NCBI GenBank assembly: GCA_030431475.1
Contig: JAUIJD010000007.1
Location: 1-64,000, forward strand
Origin: Verrucomicrobiia bacterium
GTDB taxonomy: Bacteria; Verrucomicrobiota; Verrucomicrobiia; Verrucomicrobiales; Akkermansiaceae
Direction: 5' to 3'
Length of the DNA: 64,000 bases
The translations under genes and the position numbers were made by a program. The notes beneath the pieces were generated by a model. It did not search any database. It saw only the letters and a list, made by a program, of their open reading frames with translations, and was not told where the DNA came from. How positions within the stretch are numbered: position 1 is the first letter of the stretch; each line of letters begins with the position of its first letter. Positions 26,571-34,952 of the stretch are shown one piece after another.

Positions 26571-27019
26571 AGGCCCGCAACCGCCTCGCGATCGCCGTCC
26601 TCTGTCTCGGCCTGCTGCAGATGAGCGGCCATTTCTTCGGCTCGAAGCTGCTGCGCGGTCTCGGGCTGGCGACCGGCATCTCGCCCTACCCGAAGGTCTT
26701 CTGCGAGGCCGACGGCTACGAGGCCTTCGCCGCGAGCTTCCGCCTCGAGGGCCGGCACGCCGACGGTCGCGACTGGGCCTGCGACCTCGACCCCGAGCGC
26801 TACGCCCGCCTCGCCGGCCCCTACAACCGACGCAATGTCTATGGCGCCGCTCTCGCTTTCGCGCCGCGGCTGCCGGACGAGTTGCGCGACCAGCTCCTCG
26901 GCGACGCCCTTCATCCCGACTCCGCCCTGCGGCGCGAACTGGACATCCCGGCCGATGTGGCCGATGTGCGGGTAAGGATCACCGATCGCGACGGCGAAAC
27001 CGAGTGGATCTACCGATGA
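26567..27019 (+). CDS. hypothetical protein linked to an HTTM protein
   Basis: A 150-aa protein of unknown family with one N-terminal helix (LAIAVLCLGLLQMSGHFFGS) and a soluble domain predicted outside the cytoplasm (FCEADGYEAFAASFRLEGRH). Both ends overlap neighbours by 4 bp (ATGA at 26567 and at 27016), which ties it to the desaturase and the HTTM-DCC gene in one operon. Proteins of this type recur beside HTTM genes, so a joint membrane function is likely. Confidence 0.7.
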   Translation: MKARNRLAIAVLCLGLLQMSGHFFGSKLLRGLGLATGISPYPKVFCEADGYEAFAASFRLEGRHADGRDWACDLDPERYARLAGPYNRRNVYGAALAFAPRLPDELRDQLLGDALHPDSALRRELDIPADVADVRVRITDRDGETEWIYR

Positions 27020-28191
27020 AAACCATGTCCGCCTGGCAGTTCACGCTCTTCCGCATCGTCTTCGGGAGCTACCTCGCCGCGCATTTCCTGCACCTCGCGC
27101 CCTGGGCCGGCGAGCTGTTCGGAAAGGACGGCGTGATGCCCGACCCGGCCCTCAACCCGGCCCACGGGCTGTTTCCCAACCCCCTCGACCTGCCGCTCTC
27201 CGGCGGAGTTCTTACGGCGATCACCGTAGGTCTGGCCGTCGTCTCGCTGCTCTTCGCCGCCGGCCAATGGCGACGCACCGCGGCGGTCGTCCTGTGGTTC
27301 GGCTGGACCGCTCTGTTCCACCGCAACAACCTCATCGCCAACCCTTCCCTCCCCTACGTCGGCCTGCTGCTGGTGCTGACCCTGCTCGTCCCCACCGGCG
27401 AACCGTGGAGCCGCGGCCCCCGGAACACCGACTGGGCGATGCCGAAATGGGTCTTCCGCAGCGCCTGGATCCTGATGGCCGCCGGCTACACCTTCTCCGG
27501 CATTACCAAACTGCCATCCGAGAGCTGGACCGACGGCTCGGCCATGCGATTTCTGTTAGAGAACCCGCTGGCCCGTCCCGGCTGGATCCGCGACCTGATG
27601 CTGGCTCTGCCCGACGGCGTGCTCCGGCTGATGACCTGGGGCACGCTGGCCGCCGAGCTGCTGTTCCTGCCGCTGGCGCTGTGGTCGCGCAGCCGGCCGT
27701 GGATCTGGCTGACGCTGGTCGGCATGCATCTCGGGATCCTCGCGGTGGTCGATTTCGCCGACCTCAGCCTCGGGATGCTGATGCTGCACCTGTTCACCTT
27801 CGACCCGGCCTGGCGGCGTCCGCGCGGTGAGAAGCCGGTCATCGTCCGCTTCGACGGCGAGTGCCTGATGTGCTCGCGCAGCATCCGCTTCATCGCCGAC
27901 GAGGACCGCGCCGGGCTGGTCCGCTTCAAGGCGCTCGAAAGCGCGGGCGAGCCGGAGACGATGCTGGTCGAGACCGGCGGCCGCGTGCTCGACCGCTCCG
28001 ACGCGGTGCTCGCCATCCTCGACGCCCTCGGTGGCCACTGGCGGGCCCTCGCCCTGGCCGGTCGGCTGCTCCCCCGCCCTCTTCGCGACGCCCTCTACCG
28101 CTTCGTCGCCAAGCGCCGCTACCGCTGGTTCGGCAAGGGCGACGCCTGCGCCCTGCCGAGCGAGGCCTTGAGGAAGCGGATGGTGGAATAG
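27016..28191 (+). CDS. HTTM-domain membrane protein fused to a DCC (DUF393) thiol-disulfide domain
   Basis: A 391-aa protein. Residues about 1-270 form a multi-helix HTTM domain (vitamin K-dependent gamma-carboxylase-like: FRIVFGSYLAAHFLHLAP, then FHRNNLIANPSLPYV). The C-terminal part starts VIVRFDGECLMCSRSIRFIA, the DCC signature with a C-x-x-C pair, ending near LPRPLRDALYRFVAKRRYRW. The fusion is known in bacteria but its reaction is unproven. The ATG overlaps the upstream stop. Confidence 0.86.
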   Translation: MKTMSAWQFTLFRIVFGSYLAAHFLHLAPWAGELFGKDGVMPDPALNPAHGLFPNPLDLPLSGGVLTAITVGLAVVSLLFAAGQWRRTAAVVLWFGWTALFHRNNLIANPSLPYVGLLLVLTLLVPTGEPWSRGPRNTDWAMPKWVFRSAWILMAAGYTFSGITKLPSESWTDGSAMRFLLENPLARPGWIRDLMLALPDGVLRLMTWGTLAAELLFLPLALWSRSRPWIWLTLVGMHLGILAVVDFADLSLGMLMLHLFTFDPAWRRPRGEKPVIVRFDGECLMCSRSIRFIADEDRAGLVRFKALESAGEPETMLVETGGRVLDRSDAVLAILDALGGHWRALALAGRLLPRPLRDALYRFVAKRRYRWFGKGDACALPSEALRKRMVE

Positions 28192-28243
28192 CAAAGGACA
28201 CTCCAAAGTTGCATCCCCCGCCCTCCCGGCCATCCTCTCCGGC

Positions 28244-29314
28244 GTGTCCGAGGCCGCCCGAGAGGATTTTGCGTTTGCCTTCCTCAGCATCCTTTTCGAA
28301 GGGGCGCCGTTCATTCTGCTCGGCACGCTGATCAGCGGCTTCATCGACATCTACCTGCCGGCCAACACGATGGACCGGCTGCTGCCGCGCCGAACCCTTC
28401 CCGCCATCCTCGTCGCCGGCCTGCTCGGTGGCATCCTGCCGGTCTGCGAATGCGCGGTGGTGCCGGTGATCCGCCGGCTGGTGAAGAAGGGCCTTCCGGT
28501 GTCCTGCGCGCTGACCTACATGCTCGCCGCGCCCATCGTGAACCCGATCACCGCGCTCTCGACCTGGAAGGCCTTCAAGGGCCCGGCGGTCGCCCTCGGC
28601 GAAAACCTCACCGCCAGCGCCAGCACGGTGATGACCGTTTCCCGCCTCGGCCTCGGCTTTCTGGTCGCGGTCGCCGTCGGGATCCTCGTCGCCCGCCTGC
28701 CGCTGGCGAAAATCCTCCGCCCCCGCCTGCTCGAATCGCTCGGGAAGGACGGGCACGGCCACGAGGAGGAGCACGAGCATGGAGAGGGCTGTGGCCACGA
28801 TCACCATGCCCACGACGGCTGCGGTCACGACCACCCCCACGACGGCGAATGCTGCGGCCACGATCACCATCACGATCACGAGGTCGATGGTGGCGGGCGG
28901 ATGATCGCCGCCTTCCGCTCGGCGCTGCGCGACTTCGTCGATGTCGGCGTCTATTTCACCATCGGCGTCGCCATCACCGCGCTCTTCAACACCGGCATCG
29001 CGCCCGGCGCCGAATGGCTCGACACCTTGGCCGAGAATCCGTGGCAGGCGCCCGGCGCCCTGATGGTCCTCGCTTTCGTGCTGAGCCTGTGCAGCACCTC
29101 GGACGCCTTCATCGCCGCCACCCTCCACAAGTTCTCGTGGGGCGCCAAGCTGGCCTTCCTGACCTTCGGCCCGATGATGGACGTGAAGCTGATCTTCCTG
29201 TACCAGACGGTGCTCAAGCGCCGCTTCATCCTGCTGCTGGCGCTCGGCCTGTTCGTCGCCATCGGCCTCGCCACGATCGGCTGGCAGGCCGGCATCAACG
29301 CCCTCAACCCGTGA
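28244..29314 (+). CDS. permease of the UPF0718/DUF318 family with a His-rich metal-binding loop
   Basis: A 356-aa membrane protein with about eight helices. The conserved PVCECAVVPVIRRLVKKGLP and LAAPIVNPITALST segments identify the DUF318/SO_0444 permease family, implicated in metal or metalloid efflux. A loop at about 165-215 is extremely His-rich (HGHEEEHEHGEGCGHDHH), a likely metal sensor or chaperone site. It starts at GTG 28244 and its stop overlaps the next gene. The partner gene is its usual neighbour. Confidence 0.87.
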   Translation: MSEAAREDFAFAFLSILFEGAPFILLGTLISGFIDIYLPANTMDRLLPRRTLPAILVAGLLGGILPVCECAVVPVIRRLVKKGLPVSCALTYMLAAPIVNPITALSTWKAFKGPAVALGENLTASASTVMTVSRLGLGFLVAVAVGILVARLPLAKILRPRLLESLGKDGHGHEEEHEHGEGCGHDHHAHDGCGHDHPHDGECCGHDHHHDHEVDGGGRMIAAFRSALRDFVDVGVYFTIGVAITALFNTGIAPGAEWLDTLAENPWQAPGALMVLAFVLSLCSTSDAFIAATLHKFSWGAKLAFLTFGPMMDVKLIFLYQTVLKRRFILLLALGLFVAIGLATIGWQAGINALNP

Positions 29315-30132
29315 AGTCGAAAGTCCTCAGCCGCATCCTCCAGTCGATCGCCGTGATCTGCTGGGGCAGCGTGCTGGTGTACTTCTACACCAGCGACCGG
29401 ATGGTGAAGTACCTCGCGCCGGACTTCCGCCTGCTGGCCTTCGCCGGCGGGCTCGGGCTGGTGGTCATCGGACTCTTCACCCTCCTCACCGCCGCGCAGC
29501 AGGCGAGCTGCGGTCACGACCATGGCCCGGGCGACGACCACGACCACGAGGCCCTCGACATCCACCCGATCTTCGCCTTCCTCATCCTCGTCGTGCCGCT
29601 GTTCTGCGGGGTCGCGTGGACCAAGGATCAGTACTCGATCGAGGCGCTCACGCGGAAGGGCCTCGACGACACCGCGGCGGATGCCGGCTCGCTTTTCCTG
29701 TCCTCGGTGCTGCCGCCGCTGACCCGCGAGGTGATCGAGAAGCAGCACCCGCCGAATGCCGACGGCTACCGGCCCTTCCCGGTGATGGAGCTGTTCTTCA
29801 CCAGCGCCGACCCCGAGATGCGCGAGCTGGTCGAGGGCATGCCGGTGGTGACCGAGGGGCGGATGGTCCCGGCGCCCGACGGCGAGCCGGGCTGCTACCG
29901 GGTCTACCGCCTGTTCATCACCTGCTGCGCGGCCGACAGCCGGCCGATCCCGATCACCGCCCGCTTCGACCTCGACGCCCTGCCGCAGGTCGAGACCAAC
30001 ACCTGGATGGTGCTCTCGGGCACGATCACCTTCCCCGACGAAGGAAAGGGCCCGCAGCCGGTGCTGGAGGTCGATTTCGCCCAGCCGGGCGAGGCGCCGA
30101 TCGAGGAGAGCTACATGCGGGGCGGCTTCTGA
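29311..30132 (+). CDS. TIGR03943-type permease subunit, partner of the DUF318 permease
   Basis: A 273-aa protein beginning at GTG 29311, overlapping the upstream stop by 4 bp. Three helices (SIAVICWGSVLVYFYTS, LLAFAGGLGLVVIGLF, PIFAFLILVVPLFCGVAW) are followed by a soluble domain with a conserved CYRVYRLFITCCAADSRPI segment. A second His-rich linker, CGHDHGPGDDHDHE, lies between helices 2 and 3. The pair resembles B. subtilis YcgQ/YcgR. A metal permease complex is inferred. Confidence 0.84.
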   Translation: MKSKVLSRILQSIAVICWGSVLVYFYTSDRMVKYLAPDFRLLAFAGGLGLVVIGLFTLLTAAQQASCGHDHGPGDDHDHEALDIHPIFAFLILVVPLFCGVAWTKDQYSIEALTRKGLDDTAADAGSLFLSSVLPPLTREVIEKQHPPNADGYRPFPVMELFFTSADPEMRELVEGMPVVTEGRMVPAPDGEPGCYRVYRLFITCCAADSRPIPITARFDLDALPQVETNTWMVLSGTITFPDEGKGPQPVLEVDFAQPGEAPIEESYMRGGF

Positions 30133-30176
30133 AGGCCCTCGGGCGATCCAAGGAAATCCAAGGCCCGGGCTCCGTA

Positions 30177-30227
30177 TGTGACGAAAAAGTGTCACATTCG
30201 AAGGGTTGATGTGACGGAGTTGTCACA
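30177..30227. promoter_or_regulatory. two TGTGAC...GTCACA dyads between the permease pair and a small membrane ORF
   Basis: TGTGAC-8 nt-GTCACA (30177-30196) and TGTGAC-6 nt-GTCACA (30210-30227) have centres 32 bp apart, about three helical turns. Half-sites resemble CRP/FNR halves, but the spacing (8 or 10 between TGTGA and TCACA) differs from the standard 6. They could instead be paired hairpins ending the permease transcript. Confidence 0.5.
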
Positions 30228-30243
30228 ATAACCTGTCGGCAAC

Positions 30244-30342
30244 ATGAAACTCACCGATTCCTTCGACGCCCTGCTCGTTTTCTTCGTGGCCGCCATCTGC
30301 GTGGCCGCACTGGCAGGCTTTGCGATGGTGCTTTTCGGTTGA
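30244..30342 (+). CDS. possible 32-aa single-helix membrane peptide
   Basis: ATG 30244 to TGA 30342 reads MKLTDSFDALLVFFVAAICV and then AALAGFAMVLFG: one long helix with an N-terminal charged cap. It directly follows the double dyad, so it may be the regulated gene. No strong Shine-Dalgarno was seen, so the call rests on the helix and context. Confidence 0.4.
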   Translation: MKLTDSFDALLVFFVAAICVAALAGFAMVLFG

Positions 30343-30387
30343 GCACGCGCTTGATCCGGCGAGGTCGGCGCCTCAGCGTCCCGCCCC

Positions 30388-30576
30388 GTGAAACTGACCG
30401 ACTTTCACCGCATGGACCCCCACCTGCTGGTCGGGCTGGTCAATACCGAGCTGAGGAACCAGGCGGAGTCGCTGGAGGATCTCGTGAAAACGCATGGGCT
30501 CGATGAAGGTGAACTGACCGGTCGGCTCGCCTCCGCCGGCTACGAATACCGGCCGGAGCAGAACCAGTTTCGATGA
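30388..30576 (+). CDS. DUF4250 domain protein
   Basis: A 62-aa protein of a small conserved family of unknown function. The motif order fits DUF4250: MDPHLLVGLVNTELRNQAES, then SLEDLVKTHGLDEGEL, then AGYEYRPEQNQF at the C-terminus. The length is typical for the family. Confidence 0.78.
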   Translation: MKLTDFHRMDPHLLVGLVNTELRNQAESLEDLVKTHGLDEGELTGRLASAGYEYRPEQNQFR

Positions 30577-30648
30577 GGTGGTGACGGATCGGACTTCGGC
30601 TTTGTCTTGAGGGCCACGCGGGTTCTGTGTTAGGGCGTGAGGCTTGTG

Positions 30649-31977
30649 ATGAACGCCTCCCTCCTCCCCTCCATTCCGGTCCTGCTCGTCCTTCTCGCCT
30701 CCGCTCCCGCCCATGCGATCGGCATGCGCGCCGCCTTTTCCGACTGGGTCGCGTGGGAGGGGGTCAATGACACCGCCTTCGACAACGACGTCCAGACGGA
30801 TGACTTCGGTTCGGAGGACGCCACCACCACCCGACTCCGGGTGGTCGGGGACTTCGGAAATCCCGACGGATACATCTACCACCTGGATTGCGAGGGGTTT
30901 CAGTCGGGTTCCCAGGATCTCACGCCGGGCCTCGACGTGGGGCTCGCGACGACGCTGACCTTTCGCATCCAGCTCTTCGGATCAGGATTCCAGAGACTGA
31001 GCCGTGTCGATTTCACCGGGGCCAACCTGACCCGCTTCGAGCTCGATGAATCGGGGGCGACCTACGGCTATCCCTCGCTGGAATTCGACATCCAGCCGGT
31101 CGAACCGGCGCTCAGTGTGGGCTATCCCACGCCATCCACGGCGCGATTCGGCGCGACGCTGCGATTCGACGCCGCCTTCGACGGGGATCAGACCGAGGGC
31201 CAGACGGTCGTCGTGACGGACATTCCGCGGCAGGACCTCTGGGTGCCCGATCATCCTTCGACCGCGATGGGCATGGGGATCGCGTTCAAGCTCCCCGGCA
31301 TCATGGCGGAGCCGACCTCGACCCGCTTCTTCTTCCGCGAGACCTTCGTGAACTCCCTGGGAGGTGCCACCTTCGACCACGTGCAGGGGGCGATCAACGG
31401 ACGCACGCCGCCGGACGGGGGATTCGCCTTCCATCACCTCGGCACGCCGGCCTCGCTCGGGGTGACCTACGACCTCGGGGCGCCCGGCGAGAACTACCGT
31501 GCCTACGATCTGCAGTATCATGGCTGGGACGGGTCCGACGACATTCAGGTCGGCTACATGTTCGCCCCGCGGGATCAGGACAGCGACGGCCTGCCCGATG
31601 GCTGGGAGCAGGACAACGGCTTCGACGAGACGACGCCCGACGATGCGCTGAACTCCGACGGCGACAAGGACCGGCAGTCGGCCTACGACGAGTTCCTCCA
31701 GGGGACCGACCCGAACGACAGCCTGTCGCGCTTCTACGTCACCTGGTCCGGCTACGATCCGGTGGACGACGACTATTCGATCACCTGGGCCAGCGAGCCC
31801 GATCGCGAGTACGAGTTCCACTATTGGGACCCGAACACCAGCGGATGGATGATGGTCCCCGGGACGTCAATCGTTCCCGGCGATGCCGGAGCCACGACCA
31901 GCTATACCATACCGGATGCGAAGGCGAACTTCGGCTCGACCGGCCTGTTCCGCGTCGGCATCGCGACCAACTTCTAG
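30649..31977 (+). CDS. secreted protein with a thrombospondin type 3-like calcium-binding region
   Basis: A 442-aa protein with a signal peptide (MNASLLPSIPVLLVLLASAP, then AHA). Residues about 25-310 are an Asp/Gly-rich beta region of unknown family. A calcium-binding repeat segment follows: DQDSDGLPDGWEQDNGFDET and NSDGDKDRQSAYDEFLQGTD. The C-terminal part (YDPVDDDYSITWASEPDREY) is an Ig-like or beta-sandwich type often found after TSP3 repeats in Verrucomicrobia. ATG 30649 gives a clean signal; GTG 30637 is the alternative. The ligand is unknown. Confidence 0.72.
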   Translation: MNASLLPSIPVLLVLLASAPAHAIGMRAAFSDWVAWEGVNDTAFDNDVQTDDFGSEDATTTRLRVVGDFGNPDGYIYHLDCEGFQSGSQDLTPGLDVGLATTLTFRIQLFGSGFQRLSRVDFTGANLTRFELDESGATYGYPSLEFDIQPVEPALSVGYPTPSTARFGATLRFDAAFDGDQTEGQTVVVTDIPRQDLWVPDHPSTAMGMGIAFKLPGIMAEPTSTRFFFRETFVNSLGGATFDHVQGAINGRTPPDGGFAFHHLGTPASLGVTYDLGAPGENYRAYDLQYHGWDGSDDIQVGYMFAPRDQDSDGLPDGWEQDNGFDETTPDDALNSDGDKDRQSAYDEFLQGTDPNDSLSRFYVTWSGYDPVDDDYSITWASEPDREYEFHYWDPNTSGWMMVPGTSIVPGDAGATTSYTIPDAKANFGSTGLFRVGIATNF

Positions 31978-31989
31978 CCGCGGCGCTCC

Positions 31990-32472
31990 ATGGCGCGGTT
32001 GTTCGTCTTCGATCTTGATCTCACGCTCTGGCACTGCGGCCGCCGGCTGTGGTGCGACCAGCTGACGCCCCCGCTGTCGCGGAATTCGGACGGTCGGGTC
32101 TTCGCGGCCTGCCGGACCGAGGTGCACCTCTACCCCGAAGTGCCCGGGATCCTGGAAGATCTGCATGCCTCCGGTCATCGCCTGGCCCTGGCATCGCGCA
32201 CCGATGCGCCGGAGATCGCCCGCGAACTGCTCCGCCTGTTCGGGATCGACGGCTTCTTCGCCCACCGGCAGATCTATCCCGGCGACAAGTCCTCTCATTT
32301 CCACGCTTTGCAGGAGGAAACCGGGACGCCGTTCGGGGAGATGATGTTCTTCGACGACGAGCCGCGGAACATCCACTCGGTCGCCCGCCTCGGCGTGGCT
32401 GCCCATCTGGTGAGCGGCGGGCTCACGCGCGAGCACCTCGAGCGGGCGCTGGCCGGGGCAGGGGAAGCTTGA
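31990..32472 (+). CDS. magnesium-dependent phosphatase-1-like HAD hydrolase
   Basis: A 160-aa HAD phosphatase. Motif I is VFDLDLTLWHCG (D-x-D), motif II is ALASRTDAPEIARELL, and motif IV is MMFFDDEPRNIHSVARLGV. The compact size and the LTLW context match MDP-1 (HAD subfamily IIIC), which can dephosphorylate protein-linked or small phosphates. The substrate is unknown. It begins 12 bp after the upstream stop. Confidence 0.83.
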   Translation: MARLFVFDLDLTLWHCGRRLWCDQLTPPLSRNSDGRVFAACRTEVHLYPEVPGILEDLHASGHRLALASRTDAPEIARELLRLFGIDGFFAHRQIYPGDKSSHFHALQEETGTPFGEMMFFDDEPRNIHSVARLGVAAHLVSGGLTREHLERALAGAGEA

Positions 32473-32524
32473 TTTCGAGGGCGGCCGGGGGCAGAGTGTC
32501 TGCTGGAATCAACCCCTCGTAGTC

Positions 32525-32848
32525 ATGAACGAACTGCTCCAAGCGTGGCGGTCGGTGGACCGCAACAAACTCGCGCTCTTCCTGAGCATCATCCCCGGTG
32601 CGGGTCACCTGTACAAGCACCACTACGCGTCTGGCTTCGGCCTGCTGATCGGAGGCAACGCGCTGGTGGTCTTCGTGGCGCTGTTGATGGGCCTCGCGAC
32701 CTTCGGCGTGTCGTTGCTGGTGGTGCCGGCGGCCTACCTGTTCGCCGTCGCCGCCTCGGCCTACTACCTGCCGGACTGGCATTGGCACCACGGCTACCTG
32801 CACCCGTGGCATCCGGCTCCGCCGGAACCCCCGGAGCCGACTCCGTGA
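32525..32848 (+). CDS. small membrane protein with a TM2-like PGAGHLY motif
   Basis: A 107-aa protein with two helices (about 38-57 and 58-78). SIIPGAGHLYKHHYASGFGL resembles the PGxGxxYxGxxxxG motif of TM2/DUF5683-type membrane proteins. The C-terminus is His/Trp/Pro-rich (LPDWHWHHGYLHPWHPAPPE), possibly metal-binding. Function unknown. Confidence 0.6.
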   Translation: MNELLQAWRSVDRNKLALFLSIIPGAGHLYKHHYASGFGLLIGGNALVVFVALLMGLATFGVSLLVVPAAYLFAVAASAYYLPDWHWHHGYLHPWHPAPPEPPEPTP

Positions 32849-32888
32849 GACGCCTCCGCGCGACACGGGATCGTTCGCGTCGGCGGGT

Positions 32889-33854
32889 TCACTTGAACTG
32901 CCGGCTCTCGACCCATTCGTACCATTCGGCCTCGAGCGCCGCGTCGTCGTCGTAGCCGTAGGTTTCGAGGAGCCGCGACCGGTCGACCGTCTTGCCGTCG
33001 CGCGCGTGGGCGACCAGCGTCTGGTATTTCTTCCGTGCCTCCTCGTCGCGCACCAGGAAGCAGGTGAGGGCGAAGATGTAGCCGGACTCGTTCGGCGAGA
33101 GCGTCAGGATCTGCGCGGTGCAGACGTCCTCGAGGCTGACCCGTTTGTCGTCCTTGCAAAGGCGCCGCAGCACGCCCGGCCAGTCCTTGTCCGGGCCGAG
33201 TGTTTCGCTCCGCTTCAGCTCGGCGTCGTTCTCCTTGTAGTAGGCTTCGAAGTCGAGGTAGTGCACGCGGCAGCGGTCGAAGAGCCGGTGCTCGACGTAG
33301 TAGCCGAAGCCGGCGGTCATCCAGAAGGGGAGTCGTTTCGATCGCGAGCGGCCGGAGAGCAGGGTCGAGCCGGTCGAGTGCGCGAAGACGGCGGTCACGT
33401 CGCGGTCGCCGCCGGCGCTCTGGTTCGGATCCGCCTTGCAGAACACCCCGTAGCGGTAACGGGGATCGGCGTAGTTCGCGGTGTGCCGGGTCATGCGCAC
33501 GGTATTCGCGTCCCAGCCGTTGCGCCCGGCGTCGATCCCGACCAGCCGGTTGAAGTCATCGCCCTTTCCCAACAGATAGACGGTGTGGCGGTAGGGAGGA
33601 CTCTCCGCGCCCTTCGCCCCGTCCGGAGTGCGGAAGAGATTCTCCGAGAAGTCCTTCTCGAGACCCGGCAACACCTCGACCACCACCTCCCACAGCTTCT
33701 CGGCGTGGCGCGAGGCCGGGTCGTAGCCGGTCGACTCCGCCCGGATCAGGAAGTGGTCGGTCTCCCGCTCCTTCCACTTCCAGCCGTCGAAGTGCGACTC
33801 CTGCGCGACGAGAGGCGTGATGGCGAGCCAGGGGATGAGCGCTTTTGCCAGCAT
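32889..33854 (-). CDS. secreted hypothetical protein with a degenerate gluzincin-like segment
   Basis: A 321-aa protein with a signal peptide (MLAKALIPWLAITPLVAQES). The arrangement VFAHSTGSTLLSGR, followed by LPFWMTAGFGYYVEHRLFDR, mirrors DUF1570/peptidase MA-type proteins, where HExxH is followed by P-WLxEGxAxYxE. Here HExxH is replaced by HSTGS and the later Glu is changed, so it is probably not a metallopeptidase. ATG 33854 has AGGGTG 9 nt upstream and a good signal. Function unknown. Confidence 0.62.
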   Translation of the reverse strand: MLAKALIPWLAITPLVAQESHFDGWKWKERETDHFLIRAESTGYDPASRHAEKLWEVVVEVLPGLEKDFSENLFRTPDGAKGAESPPYRHTVYLLGKGDDFNRLVGIDAGRNGWDANTVRMTRHTANYADPRYRYGVFCKADPNQSAGGDRDVTAVFAHSTGSTLLSGRSRSKRLPFWMTAGFGYYVEHRLFDRCRVHYLDFEAYYKENDAELKRSETLGPDKDWPGVLRRLCKDDKRVSLEDVCTAQILTLSPNESGYIFALTCFLVRDEEARKKYQTLVAHARDGKTVDRSRLLETYGYDDDAALEAEWYEWVESRQFK

Positions 33855-33949
33855 GTCGGTCACCCTAGTCACCCGCCTGACGACGGCAATGATTCCTTTC
33901 GGTGGAGGAAGGCCGAACGGATCCCCGCGTCGGCGGCGCTTGCAGGACG

Positions 33950-34945
33950 ATGAATGCGAAAGTCTGGGCGGCGGCGTTCGCCGGCCTCGTCGTGGGGATG
34001 GGAATCGGCTGGGTGGCCAAGCCGTCGGGTGCCGCCACCACGGAGACCACCGCCGGCCCCGTGGAGGTGGCCGACGCGGCGTCCCGGCCCCATCGTCCCG
34101 CGGCGGCGGAGCGTGACGATCCTTCCCTGGCGGCGAAGATCGCGGAGCGACCTTCGGAGACGGAATCGATTCGCGGGCTTGAGGATCTCGACCCCGAGAT
34201 GCGGCGCCAGATCGAGGAGGCGCAGGAGAAACAAGCCCAGCTGATGAAGCGCGGCCTCCAGTCGAAGTTCGACCTGCGCATCGCCCGTCTGGTGGAATCC
34301 CTCGGCCTCGATGCCGGACAGGAGAAGCTGCTGCGCGACTACGTCGAGAACCGGTTGGAAGGGATCGACGCCAGCACGCTCGGTGGCATGTCGGGCATGC
34401 CGGACGAAGAGAAGCTCGCCGAGCTCGCCGCCCTGCTGCGGGGCGACGGCATCGTCGATGAACTCTCGCCCCATTTGAATGACGAGCAGCGGGACAGCCT
34501 GGACGCGGTGACCGAGCGGGAACGCCGGAACTCGGTCGAAGCCCGGGCGCTCAAGCAGCTTTCCCGGCTCCAGGGCACGCTGGACCTCGACGAAACGCAG
34601 CGGGACGAGGTCTACGGCGTGCTGATGGAGGACGCGGACTCGTGGCTCGATCGTCAGAGCGACGCCGACTTCGTGATGCGCGAAATGATGTCGACCATGG
34701 GCGTCGAGATGGAACTTGGAGACATGGACATGAGCGCCATGATGGAGATGCATCATGCCGACGACCCGGCGGAGGTGATGCAACAGATGCGGGAGGAGAT
34801 GGCGAGGCAGCGCGAGGCCAAGGTCGAGCGCCTGTCGGGCATCCTCGACGAGGATCAGCTCGACCGCTACCGCCAGAGCCTGGAGAACCAGGGCGGCATG
34901 ATGAACATGATGATCGACGCCGCGGAAACCGGGGAAGGGGAGTAG
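33950..34945 (+). CDS. membrane-anchored helical, Met-rich hypothetical protein
   Basis: A 331-aa protein with one N-terminal helix (VWAAAFAGLVVGMGIGWVAK), an acidic low-complexity linker, and about 240 mostly helical residues. The C-terminal part is rich in Met and acid (MREMMSTMGVEMELGDMDMS), as in some metal-binding or Spy/CpxP-like envelope proteins, but no family is recognised. An AGGA Shine-Dalgarno lies 3 nt upstream of ATG 33950. It is divergent from the previous gene. Confidence 0.6.
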   Translation: MNAKVWAAAFAGLVVGMGIGWVAKPSGAATTETTAGPVEVADAASRPHRPAAAERDDPSLAAKIAERPSETESIRGLEDLDPEMRRQIEEAQEKQAQLMKRGLQSKFDLRIARLVESLGLDAGQEKLLRDYVENRLEGIDASTLGGMSGMPDEEKLAELAALLRGDGIVDELSPHLNDEQRDSLDAVTERERRNSVEARALKQLSRLQGTLDLDETQRDEVYGVLMEDADSWLDRQSDADFVMREMMSTMGVEMELGDMDMSAMMEMHHADDPAEVMQQMREEMARQREAKVERLSGILDEDQLDRYRQSLENQGGMMNMMIDAAETGEGE

Positions 34946-34952
34946 GCGGCGG

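Noticed and set aside
30177-30227. CRP/FNR binding sites
   Set aside because: Half-sites fit but the spacing does not match the 16-bp CRP consensus, so I call them unassigned dyads.
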